DNA of 39,168 nt, taken from assembly GCA_001795735.1 (NCBI GenBank), contig MGKQ01000015.1, positions 15,070 to 54,237 on the forward strand, given 5' to 3'. Shown here one piece after another: positions 15,131 through 21,986 of the stretch. The notes beneath the pieces were generated by a model. That model ran no database searches and was not told the DNA's origin. It worked only from the letters and a program-made list of their open reading frames with translations. A program made the translations under genes and the position numbers. Within the stretch, counting starts at the first letter, position 1, and every line of letters starts with the position of its first letter. The stretch comes from Candidatus Yanofskybacteria bacterium RIFCSPLOWO2_02_FULL_41_13. GTDB taxonomy: Bacteria; Patescibacteriota; Minisyncoccia; 2-02-FULL-40-12; GWA2-44-9.

Positions 15131-15728
15131 GTGGACAAGTATATAGATTGGCTGACCGGATTCGGATACCTAAGACTACAGTCTTGGCAGATGATGACTT
15201 TTTATTTAGTCCTAGCTTTTATTCTTTTGGGGGTAAGAGTTATAGCGTTTGCTAAATATATTTATCCTCACATTGTTAAAGAGAATGAAGTGAATAGGGC
15301 TATCCATGGTCAGGTAAGGTCGGACCTTAATCTGTTAGACAAGATCGGAATAATTTTATTTCTACTACTTGGATTTTCAGTAGGACCTTTTTTTTGAAGA
15401 AATTATATTTCGTGGTCCTATTCTCTGGTTTTTTCTCAAATCACAGTATTTATATACGCTCGTAGCTTTATTGGTCAGCTCTTTTGTTTTCATGCTCGCT
15501 CATTTATTGGAAACGAGGGGTAGATATGAGGATGGAACTTCTCGAACGTATACAAAACATGAGATTTACAATACCGGCTTAGGTGGTATTTTTTACGGAG
15601 TTATTGTAGTTACAACAGGTTCCTTGTGGCCGTCAATCTTTCTTCACATCATGTGGAACCTATTTGTAATGCTACCATTTATTAATAAAGATAAACTCAT
15701 TAAATTTTCAAAATCCTTGCAGCGGTAA
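15131..15728 (+). pseudogene. CPBP-family intramembrane metalloprotease, split by a frameshift in a T8 run
   Basis: Two frames together make one CPBP (Abi/CAAX protease) protein. The first, from GTG 15131 after GGGGGTAG, gives about 88 residues with two membrane segments and stops at 15395-15397. The second continues from GAA 15396 as EEIIFRGPILWFFL, followed by FMLAHLLE and FLHIMWNLF. These are the three CPBP motifs EExxxR, FxxxH and HxxxN, so all active-site residues lie after the break. The shift falls in CC-TTTTTTTT-GAAGAA (T at 15388-15395); with seven T the frame would read GPFFEEIIFRG without a break. This may be a true mutation, an assembly error, or expression rescued by polymerase slippage on the run. 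A consensus promoter and a terminator frame the pair. Confidence 0.85.
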
Positions 15729-15742
15729 TCCGCTGCTTTTTG
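15719..15742 (+). terminator. Rho-independent terminator of the CPBP gene
   Basis: CAGCGG-taat-CCGCTG followed by CTTTTTG; it overlaps the stop codon region of the second frame. Confidence 0.8.
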
Positions 15743-15758
15743 TTGGGAAAATAACTGA

Positions 15759-15968
15759 GCGAGCTTTTCTCTAATTTTTATCCTTCCACAGTCAAGGAGA
15801 TATGCGAGAACTAATATGAATTTATCCGATAATAATAGGTCGAACGCCCTGAGGCTCTAGCCGAAGGGAGGCAAGTGAGGGTACCTGTTATTATCGGCTA
15901 TAAATTCTTAATTAGTTTGAGTATATTGATGTAGACGAGGACTGGATAGAAATTAGAGAATAGCTCGC
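15759..15968. repeat. 210-bp nested fold-back element E
   Basis: Outer arms GCGAGCTTTTCTCTAATTTT (from 15759) and the complementary AAATTAGAGAATAGCTCGC (to 15968) continue inward as TATCC...CAGTC with GACTGGATA. Inner arms 15811-15840 (ACTAATATGAATTTATCCGA...) and 15883-15916 pair again. The loop holds CCCTGAGGCTCTAGCCGAAGGG, related to the CCCTGAG...CGAAGGG motif in ruvA and A4. The whole 15729-16021 gap is otherwise empty. Confidence 0.75.
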
Positions 15969-16021
15969 GATTGTGCATAATCTTTGTTGTTTTGTTTCTT
16001 AAAATACTCTAATCTTAACTA

Positions 16022-16558
16022 ATGGATTTTATTTCAGGTCTACTTAGCCAATTAGATTTTGATGTTATTGATCGGCTTTTGGTTGCCGCGCTTTTGGGCG
16101 GTATCGTCGGATTTGAGAGAGAAAGGTCAGGAAAAGTTGCTGGCCTGAGAACTCATATTCTAGTTTCTCTGGGAGCGGCTTTGGCCTCGGTTGTCTCTAT
16201 AAGGATTTTTGAGACATATCCTTCGGTGAACGGTGAATACGGATTTGATTACCATCTTATTGCCAACATTATTGTTGGTATCGGTTTTATCGGTGCCGGA
16301 ACGATATTAAGACGCGAGAATAGAATAGAAGGTACTACCACAGCCGCAAGCTTATGGGCGGTGGCTGTTGTTGGTATCGCGGCCGGCTTGGGTCTCTATC
16401 AGGAAGCCATTGCGACGACAGTTATTGTCTATATAGTTTTGGCTGGACTTTGGCTGGTTGAAAAATATCTGACCAGAGAGATGAGGTATCGTGGAGAAGG
16501 AATTTTTGGTGAACTTAAGGATGGAGTTCACCATACCGATGCTGATTCCGAAAAGTAA
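16022..16558 (+). CDS. MgtC/SapB-family membrane protein
   Basis: 178 residues. The N-terminal membrane domain has the family signature LLVAALLGGIVGFERERSGKVAGLRTHILVSLGAAL (about 19-54), then RIF...YHLIANIIVGIGFIGAGTILRRENRIEGTTTAASLWAVAVVGIAAGLG, ending with a short charged tail. MgtC proteins support growth at low magnesium or inside acidic compartments, in some species by acting on the F-type ATP synthase; here only the family is sure. The C-terminal ACT-like domain of Salmonella MgtC is missing, as in many short homologues. ATG 16022 is used; the permease gene follows 12 bp after the stop and is probably co-transcribed. Confidence 0.93.
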   Translation: MDFISGLLSQLDFDVIDRLLVAALLGGIVGFERERSGKVAGLRTHILVSLGAALASVVSIRIFETYPSVNGEYGFDYHLIANIIVGIGFIGAGTILRRENRIEGTTTAASLWAVAVVGIAAGLGLYQEAIATTVIVYIVLAGLWLVEKYLTREMRYRGEGIFGELKDGVHHTDADSEK

Positions 16559-16570
16559 CCCTTAACCTAA

Positions 16571-17716
16571 TTGTTTGCTCTATTTAAAGAAAAGAATTTT
16601 TTGCGTTCTACGGCTGTTTTAGTCGGAACGATGGTTGGCGTGGGGATATTCGGCATACCCTTTGCTTTTGCTAAAGCCGGTTTCTGGATCGGCTTTTTAT
16701 TTTTGGTCGGTATCGGTTTTATAACCCTGTTGCTTGACTATATTTATGGTGAGATAATACTCCGTACTCACCAGCCCCATCAAATTGTCGGCTATACGCA
16801 ATTTTATCTGGGCAATATTTGGAAAAGGATCATATTCTTTTCGATAATTTTAAATACCTATGCTGCTCTCTTGGCTTATATTATTATTGCCGGTGAGTTT
16901 TTGCCTAATGTTCTATCACCGTTGTTTTATGCTTCATCAACTACCCTTAGTATCTGGTTTTTTGTAATAGCCTCGCTTTTGGTTTTATTCGGTATAAAAG
17001 CTGTATCTTCCGTTGAATTAGTTTTGACCGGCCTTTTTATCGCGGTTATAGCACTAATCTTGGTTTTCGGGTTCGGAAAAATTGATTTTTCAAATTACTC
17101 GACCTTTAATCCGGATTTTTGGTTTTTCCCCTACGGCGTTCTTCTTTTTGCTTTTGGGGGATTATCGTCTATTCCTATTCAGCGTCGTATGTTGGAGAAC
17201 AGAGAAGGAGATTTTAAAAAATCTATTCTTGCGGCAGTAGTCATAACCGGAATTTTATATTTTATTTTTGGATTTGTGGTTCTTGGAATATCCGGCGAGG
17301 CGACTTCGCCCGATGCCATTAGCGGTTTAGTGGATAATCTTGGAGGGATAATAATTTTTCTTGGTTCCCTGTTTGGTTTTTTGGCGGTAAGCACTTCCTA
17401 CCTTATGCTGGGAACGGGATTACTTGAGATTTTTAAACTTGATTATGGCTTTAACAGGGGAGTCTCATGGCTTTTTGTCGTATTGCCTCCGCTGGCCTTG
17501 TTTTTGGGCGGATTAAGGAACTTTATTGATGTTATAAGCCTTGCCGGAGCGGTGGCGATTGGTCTTGAAGCTTTTGTGCTGATTTTTGTTTTTATAAAAG
17601 CAAAAACTCATGGCGATCGAATTCCGGAATTTAGTCTCAAAATTCCCGCCTGGGTTTTGTATCTCTTGGCTTTGGTATTTGTCGGAGGAATAGGATACAC
17701 ACTAATAACCAGATAA
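16571..17716 (+). CDS. Amino acid permease of the aromatic/AAAP-HAAAP type
   Basis: 381 residues, about eleven membrane segments. The start LRSTAVLVGTMVGVGIFGIPFAFAKAGF is the first unwound helix of APC-superfold amino acid carriers; LDYIYGEIILRT and FAFGGLSSIPIQRRM follow at the usual places. It resembles tryptophan/tyrosine-specific permeases (HAAAP) and eukaryotic AAAP carriers. Ion coupling and substrate are inferred from the family only. It begins at TTG 16571, 12 bp after mgtC; there is no nearby ATG, and the first segment would be cut with a later start. A stem overlapping the stop (17703-17730) is followed by AAATTT, a weak terminator. Confidence 0.82.
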   Translation: MFALFKEKNFLRSTAVLVGTMVGVGIFGIPFAFAKAGFWIGFLFLVGIGFITLLLDYIYGEIILRTHQPHQIVGYTQFYLGNIWKRIIFFSIILNTYAALLAYIIIAGEFLPNVLSPLFYASSTTLSIWFFVIASLLVLFGIKAVSSVELVLTGLFIAVIALILVFGFGKIDFSNYSTFNPDFWFFPYGVLLFAFGGLSSIPIQRRMLENREGDFKKSILAAVVITGILYFIFGFVVLGISGEATSPDAISGLVDNLGGIIIFLGSLFGFLAVSTSYLMLGTGLLEIFKLDYGFNRGVSWLFVVLPPLALFLGGLRNFIDVISLAGAVAIGLEAFVLIFVFIKAKTHGDRIPEFSLKIPAWVLYLLALVFVGGIGYTLITR

Positions 17717-17730
17717 GAATCTGGTTATTA
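17703..17730. terminator. Stem-loop over the permease stop codon (weak terminator)
   Basis: TAATAACCAGAT-aaga-ATCTGGTTATTA is a perfect 12-bp stem including the TAA stop. It is followed by AAATTTCT, so termination is likely modest. AT-heptamer sequence follows (17730-17770). Confidence 0.5.
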
Positions 17731-17778
17731 AATTTCTAAACCCTAATTTCTAATCTCTAAAAACTCAAGATTTTTAAT

Positions 17779-17808
17779 TAAAAAAAACCGGCCCTATAGG
17801 CGGCCGGT
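17779..17808 (-). terminator. Rho-independent terminator of the 70-aa gene
   Basis: On the minus strand ACCGGCC-gcctatagg-GGCCGGT-type stem is followed by eight T. The stem begins inside the last codons of the 17794-18006 gene. Confidence 0.85.
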
Positions 17809-18006
17809 AGCCCGTTGCGAGGTTCTATTCTGCCAGCACTCGCATTTCTCCAGCTCGGAGGACGTATGACCAAGTTTTTGAATTTCTTCAAAAAATGTAT
17901 TTCCTCTGAAGAAACGTATGTTCCCACGAGGGTCCCTGTGGTCAAGCTTTCTGTGCGTGGCCACGATATCTTCACGGTGCTTTTGTCTAATCTGCCAATC
18001 TTCCAT
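17794..18006 (-). CDS. 70-residue polar protein of unknown function, with its own promoter and terminator
   Basis: The 70-residue product starts MEDWQIRQKHREDIVATHRK and is rich in charged residues, with a late C-E-C-W. No membrane segment or known domain. Support for a gene comes from signals, not homology: a consensus promoter (TTGACA-17-TACAAT), an SD GGAGGT five bases before the ATG, and a strong terminator overlapping its end, all on the minus strand. A plus-strand frame in the same place (17866-18051, SD GGAGG) is the rival; it lacks a promoter and terminator of its own. The transcript could also act as a small RNA, with the frame incidental. Confidence 0.6.
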   Translation of the reverse strand: MEDWQIRQKHREDIVATHRKLDHRDPRGNIRFFRGNTFFEEIQKLGHTSSELEKCECWQNRTSQRATGRL

Positions 18007-18030
18007 AGCTCACCTCCAGTTAACCAACCG

Positions 18031-18059
18031 ATTGTATCAAAAAATATATAATCTGTCAA
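18031..18059 (-). promoter_or_regulatory. Sigma70-type promoter for the 70-aa gene
   Basis: Minus strand: TTGACA (18059-18054), 17-bp spacer, TACAAT (18036-18031), about 25 bp before the start codon. Five to six of six matches in each box. Confidence 0.8.
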
Positions 18060-18088
18060 TGTCCTAAAAAAACACCATCAGATATAAT
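18060..18088 (+). promoter_or_regulatory. Possible promoter for the O-antigen-ligase-like gene
   Basis: TGTCCT (18060-18065), 17-bp spacer, TATAAT (18083-18088). The -10 is consensus, the -35 poor. A transcript from here would carry fold-back B1 in a leader of about 255 nt. Confidence 0.4.
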
Positions 18089-18158
18089 AAAAGCGTAGCC
18101 TTATTTCTTTTCAGTCGGGGCAAGTAGTTAACTACAAAGTCGTCAGGCACTAAGCGAA

Positions 18159-18341
18159 TCCCTCCCCATTTTGCAGACCGTCTTTTTTCGAGGAGCACAC
18201 AATAGTTAAATTAGCTGATAATTTACGTTAATAACAAATTTGGGAGTGAGGGCTCGAGCGGGACCCAAATTTGTTAACTAAATTGAGGTTAATTTAACTA
18301 TTTGTCCGACGAAATAAAGTAGGTCGAAAAATGGGGAGGGA
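18159..18341. repeat. Family B fold-back element, copy B1
   Basis: Four nested arm pairs: TCCCTCCCCATTTT (18159-18172) with AAAATGGGGAGGGA (18328-18341); GACC with GGTC; AATAGTTAAATTA (18201-18213) with TAATTTAACTATT (18290-18302); AACAAATTTGGG (18233-18244) with CCCAAATTTGTT (18264-18275). The outer 3' arm contains GGGGAGGG, the likely SD of the gene starting at 18351. Copy B2 is the reverse-strand match at 21745-21970. Confidence 0.85.
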
Positions 18342-18350
18342 TGAGCTCCA

Positions 18351-19730
18351 ATGTTAAACAGACTCGAGCGATACATTTTTTATATCTTCTTATTCTCCAT
18401 TCCGTTTCAAGCCCGGAAAATTTTGTATTTTGAAGGGTGGAGATTTAATGAGTGGCAGTCGATAAGCGTCTATGCGACGGATGTATTGCTTGGCGTGCTT
18501 TTTTTATTCTGGCTGTTTGGCTATCTGGCACATCATAAATTTTCAATTTTCAATTTTCAATTTTCAATCAAATCTCAATTATCAATTTTCCAAAAACCGG
18601 ATTTTTATCTTATTTTATTTCTGATAATTTCAGCTATTTCTATCAAGAATTCCGATAGCTATTTAATTAGCTGGTTTCAGTGGATAAAGCTGGTCGAATT
18701 CTCGGTTTTCTATTGGTATCTATCACACTATGCTTTTAAAAAATTCGGTATTTTTAATTCTTTTACAGCCATCATGGCCGGCGGGCTTTTTCAGGCAGTT
18801 ATTGCGATTATTCAATTTTTAAAACAGTCCAGCATCGGCCTTAAATATTTTGGCGAGAGTATAGTCAATGTAGATCTCCCTGGCATTGCCTCTTTCTATT
18901 TACCGACTGGCGAAAAGATTATCCGTGCCTACGGGACAACACCTCATCCCAATGTTCTTGCCACCTTCTTTCTGGTATCAATCTTCTGTTTTTATTTCAT
19001 TTATTTTTATTCCCGTCTTCATTCTGAGCATGAACCTTTCGCTGATAATTGGGACAGGTTTTTCATTGTTTCTTATGCTGTAACTCTTTTTGCTTTTTTT
19101 ACCACATTTTCCCGGACGATAATTTTTATCTGGTTTTTCGCCTTCTGTCTCCGGTCAATTGTTGTCGGGCTGGTTAAGCACTATCGTGTAATTTTTGGGA
19201 CAAAAGAGGGTAGAGCCAGGATAAAAGTTATTTTAATAGCGAGTTTTGCGGTTATCGTTTTATTCGGCTCACTATACTATAACGAAATTATCAGCCGGCT
19301 GACCATAGATGGGGGAGATCAATCTGTCCAGTTGAGGTCTTTTTACTCAGAAGAAGCATTGAGCGGAAGCTTTAATTTTTTTGGTATTGGAATCGGTAAC
19401 TTTATAAATTGGCTCGTTGAAAGGAATCCATATCTATCGGCTTATGCTTATCAGCCGGTGCACAATATATTTTTATTGCTATATTCTGAAACCGGCATTT
19501 TGGGTCTTTCGGCTTTTATCGGATTTTTAGTTTTCTTATTAAAGGATTTTATAGTAGGTACAAAACTTAAGAAATCCTATCATTTTTCGCTTCTATTTCT
19601 TTTTATCTCAGTGATTTTTATAGGATTTTTTGATCATTTATTCCTTACTCTTCAGCAGGGGAGACTGGTTTTATGGCTGATTTTAGGTGTATTGACTTTT
19701 TACTCAAAAGGTGATACAATTAAAGAGTAA
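18351..19730 (+). CDS. O-antigen ligase/polymerase-like membrane protein (Wzy_C type)
   Basis: 459 residues with about ten to twelve membrane segments and one large outer loop (about 165-205) before the GTTPHPNVLATFFLVSIF helix, a pattern shared by the WaaL/Wzy_C family, which joins or polymerises surface sugars. FTTFSRTIIFIWFF and VHNIFLLLYSETGILGL are further family-like stretches. Residues about 63-81 (KFSIFNFQFSIKSQLSIFQ) are coded by TTTTCAA-type heptamers and look inserted into a loop. ATG 18351 follows GGGGAGGG at 10 nt; this SD sits in the outer stem of fold-back B1. Whether it acts on O-antigen, teichoic acid-like or protein-linked glycans is not known. Confidence 0.82.
   Translation: MLNRLERYIFYIFLFSIPFQARKILYFEGWRFNEWQSISVYATDVLLGVLFLFWLFGYLAHHKFSIFNFQFSIKSQLSIFQKPDFYLILFLIISAISIKNSDSYLISWFQWIKLVEFSVFYWYLSHYAFKKFGIFNSFTAIMAGGLFQAVIAIIQFLKQSSIGLKYFGESIVNVDLPGIASFYLPTGEKIIRAYGTTPHPNVLATFFLVSIFCFYFIYFYSRLHSEHEPFADNWDRFFIVSYAVTLFAFFTTFSRTIIFIWFFAFCLRSIVVGLVKHYRVIFGTKEGRARIKVILIASFAVIVLFGSLYYNEIISRLTIDGGDQSVQLRSFYSEEALSGSFNFFGIGIGNFINWLVERNPYLSAYAYQPVHNIFLLLYSETGILGLSAFIGFLVFLLKDFIVGTKLKKSYHFSLLFLFISVIFIGFFDHLFLTLQQGRLVLWLILGVLTFYSKGDTIKE
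18537..18596. repeat. AT heptamer run inside the O-antigen-ligase-like gene
   Basis: Four tandem TTTTCAA units (AATTTTCAATTTTCAATTTT...) followed by degenerate ones up to 18596. In frame; encodes alternating Phe/Ile/Asn/Gln residues. Same style as the AATTTCC run in murE and the run in polX. Confidence 0.75.
19692..19720 (+). promoter_or_regulatory. Promoter for the basic-protein gene, inside the upstream gene
   Basis: TTGACT (19692-19697), 17-bp spacer, TACAAT (19715-19720). It lies in the last codons of the O-antigen-ligase-like gene, 36 bp before ATG 19757. Confidence 0.75.
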
Positions 19731-19756
19731 GTTTGAATTTTAGAGGGGGGATGTTA

Positions 19757-20215
19757 ATGGAAAAGAAGCAGAAGAAAGACAAGAAGAAGGGTGCACCAGC
19801 GTCGGCTGGGTCTCGGAAAGGCCGGTGTGCGGCTTCTCAGGAAAGAGTGCCGGAGCGAAAGCTTCGGCGAGTGTACAAACTGCAAGGTCTGACTGGCGCC
19901 GAAGTGCACATCGATCAGGTGGGTGAAAGCATCCGTCGTCGGCAGGGACCGGAGACTGCCAATCTTCAGGTCATCATGCTTGAGGGTATTCTCAAGCGTC
20001 TCGAGGGGTCGGATCTGCCCAAGCGGCGTCGGGTGGCTCAAGAGCGTCGGCGCAATGCTCGAGATGTCCGTCGCACAGTTCGCTGTGCTCTTCGGGAGCA
20101 AAGGGCTCTTGCAGAGGCGAAGAAGGCCAAGCGGTCAACGGCGGCCAAGAAGGGCGCGGCAACCCGCAAGGCGAGGAAAGTAACCGCCCAAGCGGCGGTT
20201 GAGGCGAGCGTCTAG
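19757..20215 (+). CDS. Lys/Arg/Ala-rich basic protein, possibly nucleic-acid binding
   Basis: 152 residues from ATG 19757, placed 6 nt after the SD GAGGGGGG (an in-frame ATG at 19751 abuts the SD). The start (MEKKQKKDKKKGAPASAG) and end (AKKAKRSTAAKKGAATRKAR) are basic tails of the kind seen in histone H1-like and ribosome-associated proteins; the middle has RRVYKLQGLTGAEVHIDQVGES and an Arg-rich helix KRRRVAQERRRNARDVRRTV. No domain is recognised. Codon use is clearly GC-richer than in the neighbours (many CGT, CGG, GCG, GTC). It has its own consensus promoter and a very strong terminator, which suggests high expression. The DNA- or RNA-binding role is inferred from charge alone. Confidence 0.7.
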   Translation: MEKKQKKDKKKGAPASAGSRKGRCAASQERVPERKLRRVYKLQGLTGAEVHIDQVGESIRRRQGPETANLQVIMLEGILKRLEGSDLPKRRRVAQERRRNARDVRRTVRCALREQRALAEAKKAKRSTAAKKGAATRKARKVTAQAAVEASV

Positions 20216-20234
20216 TCCCATCGGGACTGGACAA

Positions 20235-20261
20235 GGGGGCGACTACGGTCGCCCCCTTTTT
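20235..20261 (+). terminator. Strong rho-independent terminator
   Basis: GGGGGCGAC-tacg-GTCGCCCCC followed by TTTTT, 20 bp after the stop of the basic-protein gene. Confidence 0.92.
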
Positions 20262-20280
20262 AATTACTTTTAAATGCGAT

Positions 20281-20910
20281 ATGCTTGATTTTGTTACTAT
20301 GGAAACTCAGCTTAAAGACAACAGAACAGAACTTCTTCGCAAGATTAAAAATGAGATCGTCGCCGGCAAACACTTACCGTTATACAAAGAACGGATTAAG
20401 AATAAAGTCTTTCCTGTGATAGGCGAAGGCAGTCATTATGCTAAAATTATGTTTGTCGGGGAGGCACCGGGTAAGAACGAGGCCGAGCAAGGCAGACCCT
20501 TCTGTGGAGCTTCAGGAAGGATTCTGGACGAACTGCTTGCCTCGGTCGGGATATTACGTCCGGATGTTTATGTGACTAACATAGTCAAAGATCGTCCGCC
20601 GATGAACCGCGACCCGTTACCCGAGGAAATAGAGGCTTATGTTCCATACCTCGATCGTCAGATAGAAATTATACAGCCTGAGATAATAGCTACTCTTGGC
20701 CGTTTCTCCATGATTTATATAATGAATAGGCTAGGCTTGGCTTCTCAGCTTGGATCGATCAGCCAAATTCACGGTAAAATATTTACGGCTCAGACAAAGT
20801 ATGGGGAAGTTAAAGTTATTCCATTATATCATCCGGCCGTGGCGGTGTATAATTCAAATATGAAAGACGGGCTACTTAAAGACTTCCAAACACTTAAGGT
20901 CTTTAAGTAA
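20281..20910 (+). CDS. Family 4-like uracil-DNA glycosylase without the Fe-S cysteines
   Basis: It removes uracil from DNA for base excision repair. Visible motifs: MFVGEAPGKNEAEQGRPFCGASGRILDELL (the active-site GEAPGxxE and GRPFxGxAG), VYVTNIVKDRPPMNRDP, and the C-terminal LYHPAVAVYN (HPA motif). 209 residues, usual length. Family 4 enzymes hold a 4Fe-4S cluster with four cysteines (N-terminal CxxC, KCRPP, and one about 16 residues later). Here these places read GKHLPL, KDRPP and EAYVPYL; the only cysteine is in GRPFC. So this form should be cluster-free. Start: ATG 20281, or ATG 20299, which is equally plausible; no SD for either. Confidence 0.88.
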   Translation: MLDFVTMETQLKDNRTELLRKIKNEIVAGKHLPLYKERIKNKVFPVIGEGSHYAKIMFVGEAPGKNEAEQGRPFCGASGRILDELLASVGILRPDVYVTNIVKDRPPMNRDPLPEEIEAYVPYLDRQIEIIQPEIIATLGRFSMIYIMNRLGLASQLGSISQIHGKIFTAQTKYGEVKVIPLYHPAVAVYNSNMKDGLLKDFQTLKVFK

Positions 20911-20985
20911 ATTCTAAATTACAATTTCCAAATCCCAAATAAATTCAAAATTCTAAAATCCAAAGTTTCAAACTGTCCATAATTT
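20910..20985. repeat. Degenerate AT heptamer tract between udg and dedA
   Basis: AAATTCTAAATTACAATTTCCAAATCCC... and following AAATTCAAAATTCTAAAATCC units; the same periodic style as in murE, polX and the O-antigen-ligase-like gene, here outside a gene. Shorter tracts lie at 17730-17770 and 23552-23580. Confidence 0.6.
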
Positions 20986-21045
20986 AATTGTGGGAGCTTA
21001 GACATTATTTATAGTTTGTTATTTGGTGATTGTTATTTATTTTAG

Positions 21046-21741
21046 ATGGAGCAAGTTTTCGATTTTGTACAAACTCATTTTCCCTTACTTATAGAACATA
21101 AGTATTTGTTTTTGTTTATCGGAGCGACGCTGGAAGGTTTAAGTGCGCTGGTTATAGGCGGTTTTTTGGTTTCGACTAATAGTGTTCAATTTTTGCCGGC
21201 TCTAGGGGTTTTTGCCCTTGGCCACACTCTTAACGGCTATATTTGGTATGCCGTCGGTTATTATACTGGCGCCAAGTCTCTTGATAAATGGGGGCGGAGC
21301 AAAGAAAAAAGCCGGAAAGTAATCGAAAAAGTTGAGCACTATTTTCATAAACACAGCGGTAAAGCTATTTTTATAACTAAATTCACTTTCTCCCTTACAA
21401 TTGCTACCCAAATTATGGCTGGCTCTTTAAAATACAATCTTAAAAAATACAGTTGGTATAATTTTTTAGGTTCAGCCTGCTGGGCAGTTTTTGCTATGTC
21501 AATAGGTTATTTCTTCGGCCAAAGCTACAAACTGTTCTTTGTCTATGTTGAAGATGTCGCTTATGGAGTCGCATTTCTGGGCGGAGCAATTGCCCTGATC
21601 TATATTCTAAAGTGGCTAATTAGAACGGCGTTTATTCAGACAATTATTATGCATGAAACCGTCAGGTATCTTAGTGATAAAATAAAAAACGGGATAGATA
21701 AAATTCTATCAAACGGCAATGGGGATAAAAAAGAATACTAG
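21046..21741 (+). CDS. DedA/VTT-family membrane protein
   Basis: 231 residues. The family core is present: the first re-entrant region FLFIGATLEGLSALVIGGFLVS (E30 or so at the G-A-x-x-E position), FALGHTLNGYIWYAVGYYTG, then an amphipathic KVEHYFHKHSGKAIFITKFTFSLTIATQIMAGSLKYNLKKYSWYNFLGSACWAV, which is the GxxxxxRFxPxxRxxxxxxAG region with K/T/S replacements for Arg. DedA/VTT proteins act in the cytoplasmic membrane as lipid scramblase-like carriers, e.g. for undecaprenyl phosphate. ATG 21046 is used; no SD. Repeats B2 and A3 fill the gap behind it. Confidence 0.9.
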   Translation: MEQVFDFVQTHFPLLIEHKYLFLFIGATLEGLSALVIGGFLVSTNSVQFLPALGVFALGHTLNGYIWYAVGYYTGAKSLDKWGRSKEKSRKVIEKVEHYFHKHSGKAIFITKFTFSLTIATQIMAGSLKYNLKKYSWYNFLGSACWAVFAMSIGYFFGQSYKLFFVYVEDVAYGVAFLGGAIALIYILKWLIRTAFIQTIIMHETVRYLSDKIKNGIDKILSNGNGDKKEY

Positions 21742-21744
21742 ATT

Positions 21745-21970
21745 AGCGAACCTACTTTTATTTTCTCGACCTACTTTCTTTCATCGGACAAATAGTTAAA
21801 TTAACCTCAACTTAGTTAACAAATTTGAGCCTCGTCGCTCGACATCTTTTTATACTAAAAAGATATCGGACTCCCCACTCAAATTTGTGGAATAACATAA
21901 ATTATCGGTTAATTTAACTATTGTGTATTCCTTGAAAAAAGACGGTCTGCGAAATGGGAAGGGGTTCGCT
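21745..21970. repeat. Family B fold-back element, copy B2 (inverted relative to B1)
   Basis: Inner arms AATAGTTAAATTA (21791-21803) and TAATTTAACTATT (21910-21922) are identical to those of B1. The outer arms are different but again complementary: AGCGAACC (21745-21752) and GGTTCGCT (21963-21970). The tip hairpin has another sequence (GAGCCTCGTCGCTCGACATC...GACTCCCCACTC). It starts 4 bp after the DedA stop. Confidence 0.85.
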
Positions 21971-21986
21971 TTTCGTCTATTTTTAA

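Noticed and set aside
14893-15138. Minus-strand 81-aa frame with SLGRKRAGKIGLVLQFCR
   Set aside because: The end is encoded by repeat A2 and is partly echoed in A3; it looks like a repeat read as protein. A decayed gene cannot be ruled out.
17866-18051. Plus-strand 61-aa frame (MTKFLNFFKK...) with SD GGAGG
   Set aside because: No promoter or terminator in its direction, while the minus strand has all signals; kept as an alternative in the 17794-18006 entry.
19754-20234. Minus-strand frames of 80-115 aa opposite the basic-protein gene
   Set aside because: Shadows of a GC-rich gene; promoter, SD and terminator belong to the plus strand.
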